Shown: positions 45,286 through 55,123, counted from the first letter of the stretch. The stretch: 64,000 bases of DNA from an uncultured Arenicella sp. (GCA_947499305.1 CANMNN010000004.1:181086-245085); one strand, 5' to 3'. Numbers and translations are program-made. The notes: generated by a model from the letters alone, not told the origin.

Positions 45286-46239
45286 ATGCAATTATTTAAA
45301 AAACAAACCTCAATCAATTTCATTGGCGCAAGAAAATTTGCGCTTGTTGTTTCAATTCTACTGATTTTCGCGAGCGCTTACTCATTATGGAGTCAAGGCC
45401 TGAATCTGGGTATTGATTTTTCTGGTGGCACCAAACTCGAGCTTGTATACGAACAAGATGTGTCTGTGTTAGATATGCGTGCAACCCTGCAGTCTAACGG
45501 TTACCCAGAAGCGGTTGTTCAGCATTTCGGTAGCAACCGAGACGTACTAGTGCGTATTCCGCAATCTGAGGCTAGTAACGATGCGAAGGTCAGCGACGCT
45601 GTCGTTTCTATATTAGCTGCTTCGAGTGTTGGATCGGCCGAAGTTCGTTCTGTAGAGTTTGTTGGTCCAACCTTTGGTAAGGAGTTACTTGAGAAAGGCG
45701 TTCTTGCGCTACTGTATTCTTTGATTGGTGTAATGATTTACGTGGCCTTCCGCTTTGAGTGGAAGTTCTCGCTTGGTTCTGTGGTCGCCTTGATTCACGA
45801 TGTTATTATAACTATCGGTATTTTCTCAATTATCCAACTCGAGTTTACGTTACCTGTGCTCGCAGCGCTGCTCGCCGTGATCGGCTATTCATTGAATGAC
45901 ACAATTGTTGTATTCGATCGTATTCGTGAAAATTTTCGTAAGCTTCGCGATACCGATACGATTGAAACCATGAACGTCTCCATCAACCAGACATTGCCGC
46001 GCACAATCTTGACCTCATTAACCACACTATTAGTGTTAGTTGCTTTGTATGTATATGGCGGCGATGCGCTGAATGGCTTCGCGGCCACATTGATTATCGG
46101 TGTGTTAATCGGTACGTATTCGTCTATCTTCGTTGCGAGTCCAGCTGTACTAGCATTGGGCGCGAAAGCCGAAGACTTATTGATTGAGGTTGTCGAGAAA
46201 GAGGGCGCTGATCAGCCCGATCAACCTTATATGCCATAG
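45286..46239 (+). CDS. secF: Protein translocase subunit SecF
   Basis: 317 residues with six membrane helices: the first at about 18-36, then GLNLGIDFSGGTKLEL, a short periplasmic domain, and the C-terminal bundle with GYSLNDTIVVFDRIRENFR, the conserved Asp/Arg RND motif. It is the partner of SecD. A ribosome binding site GGGGGCAGA stands just before the ATG. Confidence 0.97.
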   Translation: MQLFKKQTSINFIGARKFALVVSILLIFASAYSLWSQGLNLGIDFSGGTKLELVYEQDVSVLDMRATLQSNGYPEAVVQHFGSNRDVLVRIPQSEASNDAKVSDAVVSILAASSVGSAEVRSVEFVGPTFGKELLEKGVLALLYSLIGVMIYVAFRFEWKFSLGSVVALIHDVIITIGIFSIIQLEFTLPVLAALLAVIGYSLNDTIVVFDRIRENFRKLRDTDTIETMNVSINQTLPRTILTSLTTLLVLVALYVYGGDALNGFAATLIIGVLIGTYSSIFVASPAVLALGAKAEDLLIEVVEKEGADQPDQPYMP

Positions 46240-46342
46240 AGCTGCGCAGTTGCGATGCGTTTCTCCAGAACAGCCGGTTTTGGTGTTTGGCGGGCTTTGG
46301 TAATGCTCATGGGTGATGCCTGTATCTGCACTATTTAGTAAG

Positions 46343-46370
46343 CCTAGAGCTGCGAGAATGTAGCTCTAGG
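46343..46370 (+). terminator. Stem-loop between secF and glyA
   Basis: CCTAGAGCT (46343-46351) and AGCTCTAGG (46362-46370) pair perfectly around a 10-nt loop; a T-rich segment comes only 15 bases later. It could end the secDF transcript or structure the glyA leader. Confidence 0.5.
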
Positions 46371-46413
46371 GTTTAGAGAAAGAATTTTAAATTTTTTATG
46401 GAGTAATCCTCTC

Positions 46414-47691
46414 ATGTTCAAAAAAAGTGACACCATTGCGAATGTAGACCCCGAAATTTGGAGCGCGATTGTTGACGAAAATGTTCGTCAAGAAGAGCAC
46501 ATCGAATTAATCGCCTCAGAGAACTATGCCAGCGCTGCGGTTATGCAGGCACAAGGCACCAAGCTTACTAATAAATATGCCGAAGGTTATCCAGGTAAAC
46601 GTTACTACGGCGGTTGCGCTTATGTTGATGTTGCTGAAGATTTAGCCATTGCGCGTTTGAAAGAGTTGTTCGGAGCAGATTATGCCAACGTTCAACCGCA
46701 CTCTGGTTCGTCGGCTAATATTGCCGTTTATCAAGCAGTCCTTAATCCGGGTGATACAGTTTTAGGAATGAGCTTAGATCATGGTGGGCATTTGACGCAT
46801 GGTGCCAAAGTGAACTTCTCTGGCCGAATTTATAACTCAGTGCAGTACGGTCTAGTCGAAGCAACGGGCGAGATTGATTACGATCAAGTTGAAGCCCTTG
46901 CCCTTGAGCATAAGCCAAAGATGATCATCGCTGGTTTTAGTGCATACTCTCGCGTTGTAGACTGGCAACGTTTCCGAGATATTTCAGATAAAGTTGGCGC
47001 TGTCATGATGTGCGATATCGCGCACGTGGCCGGTTTAATCGCGGCTGGTTTATACCCCAGCCCAGTCCAAATTGCTGACGTATGTACCACAACAACACAC
47101 AAAACATTGCGTGGGCCACGTGGCGGCGTGATCATGGCTAAGGCCAACCCCGAGTTAGAAAAAGCGTTTAACTCACGTGTATTTCCAGGCAGCCAAGGCG
47201 GCCCGTTGATGCACGTAATTGCGTCAAAAGCTGTTGCGTTTAAAGAAGCTTTGGACCCATCATTTAAGGACTATCAGCAAAAAACTTTAGACAATTCACG
47301 GGCACTTGCTGCCGCATTGAAAGCTCGTGGCTACACTCCTGTTTCGGGTGGTACTGATAATCACTTGAGCTTGATTAGTCTTATCGAGAAGGGCATCACA
47401 GGCAAAGCTGCTGAGGCTGCATTGGGCGCTGCAAATATCACCTGTAATAAGAATAGCGTTCCAGGTGATCCGCAAAGTCCATTTGTAACAAGTGGTATCC
47501 GTATTGGCACACCTGCGATCACAACTCGCGGTTTTGGCTTGGCTGAAATGGAGACACTTGCAACTTGGATGGCTGATGTCATGGACTCGGTAGATCAAGA
47601 TGGAGGTTTTGATAAATCAGTAACTGATCGTGTTAAGTCAGAAGTGTTGGAGTTGTGTAACCGCTTCCCTGTTTATGATTATGCTGACTAA
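46414..47691 (+). CDS. glyA: Serine hydroxymethyltransferase
   Basis: 425 residues. The PLP Lys is Lys230 in [13 protein letters not shown]. Other motifs are [25 protein letters not shown] and [12 protein letters not shown]. It makes glycine and methylene-tetrahydrofolate from serine. Its position before nrdR-ribD is common in gammaproteobacteria. GGAGTAATCC precedes the ATG. Confidence 0.98.
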   Translation: MFKKSDTIANVDPEIWSAIVDENVRQEEHIELIASENYASAAVMQAQGTKLTNKYAEGYPGKRYYGGCAYVDVAEDLAIARLKELFGADYANVQPHSGSSANIAVYQAVLNPGDTVLGMSLDHGGHLTHGAKVNFSGRIYNSVQYGLVEATGEIDYDQVEALALEHKPKMIIAGFSAYSRVVDWQRFRDISDKVGAVMMCDIAHVAGLIAAGLYPSPVQIADVCTTTTHKTLRGPRGGVIMAKANPELEKAFNSRVFPGSQGGPLMHVIASKAVAFKEALDPSFKDYQQKTLDNSRALAAALKARGYTPVSGGTDNHLSLISLIEKGITGKAAEAALGAANITCNKNSVPGDPQSPFVTSGIRIGTPAITTRGFGLAEMETLATWMADVMDSVDQDGGFDKSVTDRVKSEVLELCNRFPVYDYAD

Positions 47692-47735
47692 CATTTCTTA
47701 ACGATCATTGCCTTAACTACATAGGACGATAATAA

Positions 47736-48260
47736 GTGCGCTGCCCATTTTGCCAGAACGAAGACACCCGTGTTATTGACTCTCGACTTACCGAAGATCG
47801 AGATGCGGTGAGGCGGCGGCGCTCTTGTGAAGCATGCGAAGAACGTTTTAGCACGCTTGAACAAGCCAGCCTAAAGTTGCCCTATGTCGTTAAATCAAAT
47901 GGTGATCGAGAGCACTACGACGAATCAAAATTAGCGCGTGGTTTAGAGCGAGCTCTTGAGAAAAGGCCCGTTGATTCCGATGAAATTGAGCATATATTGC
48001 ACCGCATCAAGCATTCGCTGCTCACCAGTGGCGAGCGAGAAATCAACGCCTTAGAAATCGGTGAGCTAGTCATGAATGAATTGCGAGAGGTGGACCAAGT
48101 CGCGTATGTGCGCTTCGCTTCGGTTTATCGTTCTTTTCAAGACGTTGACGCATTCAGTGACGAAATTAAGCGCCTACAGCAGCAAACTGTGCATGGCCGA
48201 CGCGCGAAGCGAGCAAAGGCTCAAGCGAATCTTAATAATGGCAAGCCCCATAAGCGCTAG
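47736..48260 (+). CDS. nrdR: Transcriptional repressor NrdR
   Basis: 174 residues, GTG start. An N-terminal zinc ribbon MRCPFCQNEDTRVIDSR...RRRRSCEACEERFST (Cys3, Cys6, Cys31, Cys34) is followed by an ATP-cone (VVKSNGDREHYDESKLARGLERAL). It senses dATP/ATP and represses ribonucleotide reductase genes. It sits in the usual place between glyA and ribD, 20 bases before ribD. Confidence 0.96.
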   Translation: MRCPFCQNEDTRVIDSRLTEDRDAVRRRRSCEACEERFSTLEQASLKLPYVVKSNGDREHYDESKLARGLERALEKRPVDSDEIEHILHRIKHSLLTSGEREINALEIGELVMNELREVDQVAYVRFASVYRSFQDVDAFSDEIKRLQQQTVHGRRAKRAKAQANLNNGKPHKR

Positions 48261-48280
48261 CTTAGCAGTATAATTAGACG

Positions 48281-49465
48281 ATGAGTGATTCAGCTAACCC
48301 AAACTTAAATATTTCAAATTTAAGTAAAGCAAACAAAACAGAGACGCTTCTCGACCAAGACAGCAAGTATATGCAGCGAGTACTTGATCTAGCAGCACAG
48401 GGCGCGACCACAACCCAGCCTAACCCTATGGTCGGTTGTGTGATTGTCAATGATGGTGTGGTAGTTGGCGAAGGTTTTCATCACACGGCGGGAGAGTTAC
48501 ACGCCGAGCGCTTGGCGATAAAGCAAGCAGGTGTTAAAGCCCGCGGCGCAACAGCTTATGTCAATCTCGAACCTTGCTGTCATCAAGGTCGAACCCCTCC
48601 TTGTACCGACGGATTAATCGACGCTGGAGTAAGTAGAGTTGTCGCAGCAATGCGTGACCCGAACCCCTTAGTTGAAGGTGGCGGCTTCGACATTCTGCAG
48701 GGTGCAGGTATTGATGTGAAGTCAGGCGTGCTTGAGCAAGATGCTCGTTGGTTAAATCGAGGCTTTGTCAGCCGAATGGCGCGCAAGCGGCCTTGGGTAA
48801 TGCTCAAATCCGCAGCGACACTTGATGGGCGCACAGCGGCCTATGATGGTCAAAGTAAATGGATTACCAATGCAACCGCTCGGCAAACAGTTCAAACATT
48901 AAGGGCTTCTTGTTCTGCAGTGCTAACTGGTATTGGCACTGTTTTGGCCGATGACCCGCAGATGAATGTTCGTTTGGACGGTGACAACGATGATATTCGC
49001 CAACCTTTAAGAATAGTGCTCGATAGTCGATTGCAGATGCCTCTAGAGGCTCGAATAATAGGCGGCGATCAAAAATTAATCATTTTTACCACGTCTGAAG
49101 ACGCTGATAAAACAAGTGCTTTAATAGAAGCTGGCGCCGAAGTTGTTCACTTAGATGGGAATAGCAAAGGGCAGCTTGATTTGAATGATGTGCTTAATGA
49201 GCTGGGTAATTGGCAGTGCAATGAGGTGTTCGTTGAAGCTGGGCAAACTTTGAGTGGTGCTATGGTGGAGGCGGGATTAGTCGATGAGTTGATTCTATTT
49301 TACGCAGGCAGCGTGCTTGGAGATCAAGGCAAAAGCATGTTCAAATTTAATTCACCTATGGCATTCGATAATAAGGCGCATTTTCAAGTCGAGAGTACTG
49401 CAATGGTCGGTGAGGATATCCGTGTTAACGCGGTAAATACCAAAAGCCTAGAGGCGCTCGGGTAG
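48281..49465 (+). CDS. ribD: Bifunctional pyrimidine deaminase/reductase RibD
   Basis: 394 residues. The deaminase domain shows the zinc motif HAERLAIK and PCCHQGRTPPC (about 65-105); the reductase domain begins near KRPWVMLKSAATLDGRTAAYDGQSKWITN and contains the NADPH-binding VLTGIGTVLADDPQMNVR. It catalyses two successive steps of riboflavin synthesis. About 28 extra polar residues precede the usual start of homologues; an internal ATG at MQRVLDLA could be the real start. Confidence 0.95.
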   Translation: MSDSANPNLNISNLSKANKTETLLDQDSKYMQRVLDLAAQGATTTQPNPMVGCVIVNDGVVVGEGFHHTAGELHAERLAIKQAGVKARGATAYVNLEPCCHQGRTPPCTDGLIDAGVSRVVAAMRDPNPLVEGGGFDILQGAGIDVKSGVLEQDARWLNRGFVSRMARKRPWVMLKSAATLDGRTAAYDGQSKWITNATARQTVQTLRASCSAVLTGIGTVLADDPQMNVRLDGDNDDIRQPLRIVLDSRLQMPLEARIIGGDQKLIIFTTSEDADKTSALIEAGAEVVHLDGNSKGQLDLNDVLNELGNWQCNEVFVEAGQTLSGAMVEAGLVDELILFYAGSVLGDQGKSMFKFNSPMAFDNKAHFQVESTAMVGEDIRVNAVNTKSLEALG

Positions 49466-49558
49466 AAAAGCTCTCCTAGTCCAACAGCTAACACATCTGT
49501 TATTGTTGATATACAGTGTTGGCGAGTATCTAAAGCAAATAAATTCAGAAGAGAAATT

Positions 49559-50209
49559 ATGTTCACAGGAATTATCGAAACCGTTGGCATCGTTAAATCT
49601 ACCAAGAAAGTAGGTGGCGACGTACGAATTACGGTAACCGCTGATGGCTTTGCTGGCCGGCCGGTTAATCTTGGTGATAGCATAGCTATTAACGGCGTTT
49701 GTTTAACTGTTATTGAACATGAGAATAACGATTTTGCGTTTGACGTTTCTGTTGAATCTATCAACCATACTTTAATCGGCGACTGGCAGGTTGGAGTAAA
49801 GGTGAATTTGGAGATGGCTTTACTACCTACAACTCGTTTAGGTGGGCACTTGGTGTCCGGTCATGTCGATGGCATGGCCACTTTAAAGGGTATGTCCGAG
49901 GATGCGCGTTCGTGGAGAATGGAATTCGAGGTTCCTGAAAACTTAAAAAAGTACGTTGCTAAGAAAGGTTCTATTACAATTAATGGCACCAGCTTAACAG
50001 TCAACTCGGTCAACGATAATCTCTTTGATATCAACGTAATACCGCATACTTTTGAAGTAACAACTCTAGGTGACTTGACCGTCGGAGATAAGGTGCATAT
50101 TGAAGTCGATTTAATCGCTCGCTATTTAGAACGCCTTCTTTCGGGTGATGCCAAGCCTAAGAGTTCAAACTTAAACGAAGCGTTTTTGGCCGATCACGGC
50201 TTTAATTAG
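49559..50209 (+). CDS. ribE: Riboflavin synthase, alpha chain
   Basis: 216 residues made of two similar lumazine-binding barrels. The N-terminus MFTGIIETVGIVKS is the family signature; the second barrel repeats a similar KGSITINGTSLTVNSV stretch against GDSIAINGVCLTVIEH in the first. The GGHLVSGHVDG element is also present. It dismutates two lumazines to riboflavin. RibD comes before it, and ribBA and ribH after it, with one foreign gene inserted. Confidence 0.96.
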   Translation: MFTGIIETVGIVKSTKKVGGDVRITVTADGFAGRPVNLGDSIAINGVCLTVIEHENNDFAFDVSVESINHTLIGDWQVGVKVNLEMALLPTTRLGGHLVSGHVDGMATLKGMSEDARSWRMEFEVPENLKKYVAKKGSITINGTSLTVNSVNDNLFDINVIPHTFEVTTLGDLTVGDKVHIEVDLIARYLERLLSGDAKPKSSNLNEAFLADHGFN

Positions 50210-50239
50210 CATTCTTACGCTACTCTATTCGCACCGGCT

Positions 50240-50677
50240 TTGATTCAACGCTGGCATGCAACTCCATTATCAAAACCTCTTATGATCGTAGTTACTCCAC
50301 TTTTTGCCGCTGTGTTTACATTGATGTACCTAGGCTTATCGATAAACGTTATACGCCAACGCTTAGGTAATAAGGTGAGTCTTGGGGATGGTGGCCACAG
50401 TGGTTTACGTGTTGCTATTCGTACGCAGGCCAACTTTTTCGAATACGTACCGTTAATTCTGGTGCTTATGTGGTTTATTGAAACTCTTACGTTCTCATCA
50501 TCTACTGTGTTTTGGATGGGCTCTTTTTTACTTGTTTCTCGAATATTTCACGTTCTTGGTATGCTTTATCCGAGAAATTTACTGATATTGAGACAACTCG
50601 GTACGATCGGAACGTTTGCTGTTATGGTTAAGGCTGCTCTGGCTTTGTTTCATTACTATATTCCACTGTCAATTTAG
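50240..50677 (+). CDS. MAPEG family membrane protein
   Basis: 145 residues with four hydrophobic helices and the MAPEG-type central block RVAIRTQANFFEYVPLILVLM (about 55-75), where the polar RxxxN-E pattern binds glutathione in eukaryotic relatives. The bacterial members are poorly known. The start is a TTG at 50240; an ATG 14 codons later (50282) is an alternative that shortens the first helix only a little. Its insertion inside the riboflavin operon suggests co-transcription, not a riboflavin role. Confidence 0.8.
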   Translation: MIQRWHATPLSKPLMIVVTPLFAAVFTLMYLGLSINVIRQRLGNKVSLGDGGHSGLRVAIRTQANFFEYVPLILVLMWFIETLTFSSSTVFWMGSFLLVSRIFHVLGMLYPRNLLILRQLGTIGTFAVMVKAALALFHYYIPLSI

Positions 50678-50785
50678 CCATTTATACTCAACCCAAATCG
50701 TAGCTTAAACGCAACGTAAGTTTGCAGAAACGAAAAATTGTGCAAGAGAATCTTCGCGCAAGAGAAATACACATCAGGTTTGAAC

Positions 50786-51880
50786 ATGTCGCACAGTAGC
50801 ATTGAAGAAATTTTAGAAGATTATCGCAACGGCAAAATGGTGATAATTACCGACGACGAAGATCGAGAGAATGAAGGCGATTTGATGATGGCCGCCGATT
50901 GCGTAACCGCTGACGATATCAACTTTATGGCGCGTTACGGCCGAGGCTTAATTTGCCTCACCTTGACCGAAGATCGTTGTGAACAAATAGGCCTACCGTT
51001 GATGGTTGGCGATAACAACGGCGCGCGTTTCTCTACCAATTTTACGATGTCAATCGAGGCTGCTGAAGGCGTCACTACTGGCATCTCGGCCGCTGACCGA
51101 GCTCGAACAGTGCAAGCCGCCGTGGCCTCTGATGCTAAACCGGCTGATATTGTAATGCCAGGGCATATCTTCCCGATTATGGCGCAACCCGGCGGTGTAA
51201 TGAGCCGAGCAGGGCATACTGAAGCTGGGATCGATTTTGCCCGATTAGCAGGTCGAGACCCCTCTAGCGTCATCTGCGAGATCTTGAATGAAGACGGCAC
51301 CATGGCGCGCATGCCTGATCTTGAAGTCTTCGCCAAAGAGCACGACCTGAAAATTTGCTCTATTGCTGAGCTGATTCGCTATCGCTTAGAAAAAGAACCA
51401 ACCGTTGTTCCAGTAAAAGACACCTTGCTTGAAACTGAGAAAGGCCAATTACGATCGGTTGTATTTCAGGATACTGAACGAGATGAGACGCATGTAGCCT
51501 TCGTTTGCGGAGAAGTTGATGCAGATACGCCCATTCCGGTGCGAATTCACGTAGAATCCGACTTCTTGAATGTGCTCAAAGGTTTAAATAATCACGTTAC
51601 CTTTCCGGCGCGCGAGGCGGTTGACTATATACTTGAGGCTGGCTCAGGTATTGTAGTAATACTGCGTTATTCGCAAAGTTCGGAAGAGGTGATTTACGAC
51701 ATCGAGCAATTTCAAGATAATAAGCGCCCCGGTGGTCAAGGCCACCTACGTTTACTCGGTTCTGGCAGTCAGATACTGTCGAGCTTAGGAGCGGGAAAAA
51801 TCATTGTGATGGGCAAGCGGCGTAAAACCCATGGTTTATCGGGTTTTGATATCGAAATTGTTGATTACATTGAGCGTTAA
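50786..51880 (+). CDS. ribBA: 3,4-dihydroxy-2-butanone 4-phosphate synthase fused to a degenerate GTP cyclohydrolase II domain
   Basis: 364 residues from ATG 50786; a start at 50738 adds 16 residues with no family match. The first 200 residues are RibB: ITDDEDRENEGDLMMAA (acidic loop), the substrate Arg/Thr region RAGHTEAGIDFARLAG, and GLICLTLTEDRC. Residues about 205-360 resemble the RibA fold, but the zinc triad C-X10-C-X-C and its surroundings are absent, so GTP hydrolysis is unlikely. Such RibB-RibA-like hybrids are known from other proteobacteria; a separate ribA should exist elsewhere. It lies between the MAPEG gene and ribH. Confidence 0.9.
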   Translation: MSHSSIEEILEDYRNGKMVIITDDEDRENEGDLMMAADCVTADDINFMARYGRGLICLTLTEDRCEQIGLPLMVGDNNGARFSTNFTMSIEAAEGVTTGISAADRARTVQAAVASDAKPADIVMPGHIFPIMAQPGGVMSRAGHTEAGIDFARLAGRDPSSVICEILNEDGTMARMPDLEVFAKEHDLKICSIAELIRYRLEKEPTVVPVKDTLLETEKGQLRSVVFQDTERDETHVAFVCGEVDADTPIPVRIHVESDFLNVLKGLNNHVTFPAREAVDYILEAGSGIVVILRYSQSSEEVIYDIEQFQDNKRPGGQGHLRLLGSGSQILSSLGAGKIIVMGKRRKTHGLSGFDIEIVDYIER

Positions 51881-51967
51881 ACGAACAACAGCATTTTAAA
51901 CGCTGACGGCTAAAAGTTAACAACTATGCTGCGTTGGCAAAAATTAAAAACTGACTAATAGATTGAT

Positions 51968-52435
51968 ATGACACACACCACACTTTCAGGCGAGCTAACT
52001 GGCCAGAATCAAAAATTGGGCATCGTACTTGGCCGTTTTAACAGCTTTATCGGTGATGCTTTGCTAGGCGGCGCTATTGACGTACTCGAGCGCCATGGTG
52101 TTGATACATCAAACATCACAGTAGTAAATGTCCCGGGTGCATTTGAAATTCCGCTAGCGGTAAAGAAAATGGCCGAAAGTGGTAACTACGATGGCGTTAT
52201 TGCCCTAGGTGCGGTCATTCGTGGTTCGACCCCTCACTTCGATTTCGTTGCGGGCGAATGCGCTAAAGGCTTGAATGCCGCTCAATTAGATACTGGTGTT
52301 CCGGTCGGCTTCGGTGTTTTAACTGTTGACACAATTGAGCAGGCGATTGAACGTGCTGGTACCAAGGCGGGTAACAAAGGCGCTGAAGCGGCGATGACAG
52401 TTGTTGAAATGGTCAACGTCTTGGCGAAACTATAA
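51968..52435 (+). CDS. ribH: 6,7-dimethyl-8-ribityllumazine synthase
   Basis: 155 residues. Family signatures are [46 protein letters not shown] (with the catalytic His in this region) and [15 protein letters not shown]. It condenses the ribBA product with the ribD product to form the substrate of riboflavin synthase, as an icosahedral or decameric assembly. The stop is one base from the nusB ATG. Confidence 0.96.
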   Translation: MTHTTLSGELTGQNQKLGIVLGRFNSFIGDALLGGAIDVLERHGVDTSNITVVNVPGAFEIPLAVKKMAESGNYDGVIALGAVIRGSTPHFDFVAGECAKGLNAAQLDTGVPVGFGVLTVDTIEQAIERAGTKAGNKGAEAAMTVVEMVNVLAKL

Positions 52436-52436
52436 G

Positions 52437-52850
52437 ATGTCTTCAAATCGCCACAATGCGCGCAAGGCCGCGGTTCAAGCTCTGTATCAATGGGACCTTA
52501 CCCAACAAGATGCACAAGATATTGAAGAACATTTTACTCAGATACATGATATGCAAAATATCGATAAAAAGTATTTGCGTGAAATTATGCTTGAATTGCC
52601 TAAAGTTGAGGTCGAATTGAAGCAAGCCATCGAGCCATTTATTGGCCGAGAGTTTTCTGCACTCGATCCAGTAGAGCGCGCTATTTTACGCCTTGGCGCC
52701 TACGAACTTTCGTATAAGAGCGACGTGCCTACGCGCGTAGTGATAAACGAGATGATCGAGCTAGCCAAAGTGTTTGGTTCAGACCACAGTTATAAATTTG
52801 TTAATGGCGTGATCGATAAGCTTGCGAAGGAGCTTCGCAAAGCAGGTTAA
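52437..52850 (+). CDS. nusB: Transcription antitermination factor NusB
   Basis: 137 residues, all helical, starting MSSNRHNARKAAVQALYQWDLTQQD; the Arg-rich head binds boxA RNA, with S10 (NusE) as partner. C-terminal VINEMIELAKVFGSDHSYKFVNGVIDKLA is the strongest block. The start one base after the ribH stop shows translational coupling; longer starts overlap ribH. Confidence 0.95.
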   Translation: MSSNRHNARKAAVQALYQWDLTQQDAQDIEEHFTQIHDMQNIDKKYLREIMLELPKVEVELKQAIEPFIGREFSALDPVERAILRLGAYELSYKSDVPTRVVINEMIELAKVFGSDHSYKFVNGVIDKLAKELRKAG

Positions 52851-52872
52851 GTCAAAGACCAGTCTGAAGGGT

Positions 52873-53868
52873 ATGGCAGAGTTTTCCATCATTGATCAGT
52901 TCTGCCGAGATGTCGGCCCCAAGCACAGTTCTACCAAGCTTGATATCGGCGATGATGCGGCCGTTATTCGACCAGATCAAGGAACTGAGCTAGCTATTAG
53001 CGTTGATACAATGGTCTCTGGCGTACACTTTTTTGAAGATGTACGCCCTGAGCGATTGGCCCACAAGATTCTAGCGGTAAACTTGAGCGATATGGCTGCC
53101 ATGGGGGCAAGGCCAAAGTGGGCTACCTTAGCGCTTACGCTTCCAAGGGGAGATGACGAATGGCTCTCTTCTTTTTCCGATGGTTTGAAACAAACGGCGA
53201 ATCGCTTTGATCTTCAGTTGATAGGTGGTGATACAAGCCAAGGCCCACTGAGCTTGAGCTTGACCGTTATCGGAACACTCCCGCAATCCAAAGCGTTGAA
53301 GCGCAGTGGCGCTGCGTTAGGAGATGACGTCTATGTGACTAGTACACTTGGCGATGCAGCTCTTGGCTTAGCCTTGTTGAACGGAGAGCTCGAATTAGGC
53401 CCAAAAAACAGCGCTCATGCGATCGATGCACTAGAGGTTCCCGAACCGAGAAATGAGTTTGGACAATCCATACTCGATATCGCCAGCAGCTGTTTAGATA
53501 TTTCAGATGGCTTGGTCGGTGACATCGCTCATATTTGTGATCAAAGTGCTGTGTCTATTGAAATAGACCTGGCTCGCTTGCCCTTGTCGTTGGCTTATCA
53601 AGAGTACATCAGCTCGAATAAGCTCGACCCTAGCTCTATATCTACTTTAAATCACGCTTTAAACGGTGGCGATGACTACGAGTTAGCCTTTACCGCTGCG
53701 CCTGAGAAGGCGGTTACCATACGCAGGCGCGCAGAAGAGTGTGGTGTTAGCGTTACAAAAGTAGGTCAGGTAATAGAACGAGAATCACGCAAGGTATACT
53801 TAAGCCGCAATGGCAGGCGCTTAGAAATAGAATCCACTAATACGAAGAGCTTTGAACATTTTTCCTGA
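52873..53868 (+). CDS. thiL: Thiamine-monophosphate kinase
   Basis: 331 residues from ATG 52873, right after GAAGGGT. Motifs: LDIGDDAAVIRPD (Mg-ATP, about 23-35), SVDTMVSGVHF, KILAVNLSDMAAMGARPKWATLAL and LIGGDTSQGPLSLS (about 116-130), with DISDGLVGDIAH near the middle. It makes thiamine diphosphate. The nusB-thiL-pgpA order is the normal one in this class. Confidence 0.96.
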   Translation: MAEFSIIDQFCRDVGPKHSSTKLDIGDDAAVIRPDQGTELAISVDTMVSGVHFFEDVRPERLAHKILAVNLSDMAAMGARPKWATLALTLPRGDDEWLSSFSDGLKQTANRFDLQLIGGDTSQGPLSLSLTVIGTLPQSKALKRSGAALGDDVYVTSTLGDAALGLALLNGELELGPKNSAHAIDALEVPEPRNEFGQSILDIASSCLDISDGLVGDIAHICDQSAVSIEIDLARLPLSLAYQEYISSNKLDPSSISTLNHALNGGDDYELAFTAAPEKAVTIRRRAEECGVSVTKVGQVIERESRKVYLSRNGRRLEIESTNTKSFEHFS

Positions 53869-53900
53869 CGACCTTCTACGAACAACTAAAACTCGAAAAA

Positions 53901-54395
53901 ATGACCGATAAACTATTTAAATTATCTAATCCTGTTCATCTATTAGCGGTCGGTTTTGGTTCAGGTCTCATAAAGCCTGCACCTGGCACGTGGGGCACCT
54001 TAGCGGCTGTTCCGTTGTTTTTGGTTGTCGCTAACCTTATCGGGACGGCGTCGATTGCTTATGGCATATTCTTGGTCCTAAGCTTTGTTTTAGGTGTCTA
54101 TCTCTGCGGAAAAACCGCCACGGACGCCGGTGTGCACGACCACGGCTCGATAGTGTGGGATGAATTCGTCGGTTTTTGGATTACGATGATGCTTGTTCCA
54201 GTGAATTGGCAAAACATCCTAATCGGCTTTGTTTTGTTCCGACTATTCGACATCCTAAAACCTTGGCCAATAAAGCTACTTGACCAGCACGTTCATGGCG
54301 GCTTTGGCATCATGATTGACGATGTTTTAGCAGGTATTTTCGCGTGGGCTATTTTGTTCTTATCCCAGCCTTATTTGGCCGGTTTGTTCGCCTAA
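53901..54395 (+). CDS. pgpA: Phosphatidylglycerophosphatase A
   Basis: 164 residues with four hydrophobic helices. It has the family blocks GSGLIKPAPGTWGTLAAVPLF, HGSIVWDEFVGFWITM (acidic active site, about 77-92) and FRLFDILKPWPIKLLDQHVHGGFGIMIDDVLAGIFAW. It removes phosphate from phosphatidylglycerophosphate at the inner membrane to give phosphatidylglycerol. It follows thiL by 32 bases. Confidence 0.95.
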   Translation: MTDKLFKLSNPVHLLAVGFGSGLIKPAPGTWGTLAAVPLFLVVANLIGTASIAYGIFLVLSFVLGVYLCGKTATDAGVHDHGSIVWDEFVGFWITMMLVPVNWQNILIGFVLFRLFDILKPWPIKLLDQHVHGGFGIMIDDVLAGIFAWAILFLSQPYLAGLFA

Positions 54396-54419
54396 ATAAT
54401 CATTAGCGGATTCCACCTC

Positions 54420-54968
54420 ATGAAATTCGATAAAAGCACCGGGAAACTAGATGTTGCCGAGTTTATCGCATCGCCTAATTTCGATGAGAGAGAGCAGTGC
54501 GACGAGCCCGAGGTGGTCATTATTCATTGCATTAGCTTGCCCCCGGGTAAATATGGGCAGGGGGCAATTCATCGCTTCTTCCAAAATAAGCTCAATGCCG
54601 ATGAACACCCTTACTATCGGTCGATGGCGCACCTTACGGTATCGTCGCATTTTTTGATCGAACGAAGTGGCAAGCTTGTTCAATTTGTCGATTGCAATAA
54701 AAGAGCTTGGCACGCTGGCGAATCGGTTTGCCTTTCAAAGCCCAAGGTTAATGATTTCTCTATTGGCATTGAACTTGAGGGCTTGGATACCGATCCTGAA
54801 GGTTTTACCGAGCAGCAGTATCTGGCGCTTAATGATTTAGTTTTGGCCCTAAGAAGGGCGTATCCAGCGATCAAAGCCCATCATCTATTTGCTCATAGCG
54901 ACATCGCGCCGGGCCGAAAACCAGACCCTGGGCCGTTTTTCGATTGGAATAAAGTTCGGCTGAGCTAA
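54420..54968 (+). CDS. ampD: 1,6-anhydro-N-acetylmuramyl-L-alanine amidase AmpD
   Basis: 182 residues, no signal peptide, so cytoplasmic as AmpD should be. The zinc ligands His36 (VVIIHCISL), His159 (FAHSDIAPGRKPDPG) and Asp169 match E. coli AmpD (34, 154, 164) in spacing. It cleaves the peptide from anhydro-muropeptides in cell-wall recycling. It lies 24 bases after pgpA. Confidence 0.93.
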   Translation: MKFDKSTGKLDVAEFIASPNFDEREQCDEPEVVIIHCISLPPGKYGQGAIHRFFQNKLNADEHPYYRSMAHLTVSSHFLIERSGKLVQFVDCNKRAWHAGESVCLSKPKVNDFSIGIELEGLDTDPEGFTEQQYLALNDLVLALRRAYPAIKAHHLFAHSDIAPGRKPDPGPFFDWNKVRLS

Positions 54969-55123
54969 AACTGTTTCATTTGACGCCTGATTTGCCAGAC
55001 AAAGTGTATGACAGTTTGCGGCAACTCAAGCGATTATTTGGTATTCTTGCGCTATTAAATTACCGCTTACTCGTGATTAGTCAAACGCTAAGGCGAGAAC
55101 GAGCCTACTATCCGGAGAACTCC

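Noticed and set aside
46240..46413. Possible glycine riboswitch before glyA
   Set aside because: No glycine aptamer core is recognisable; only a single 9-bp hairpin is present.
49466..49558. Possible FMN riboswitch in the riboflavin operon
   Set aside because: None of the conserved RFN-element segments is visible in the gaps around ribD, ribE, ribBA or ribH, and the gaps are mostly too short.
54980..55123. Extended N-terminus of fadI
   Set aside because: It begins with TTG, adds 48 residues with no thiolase similarity, and the ATG at 55124 has a clear ribosome binding site.
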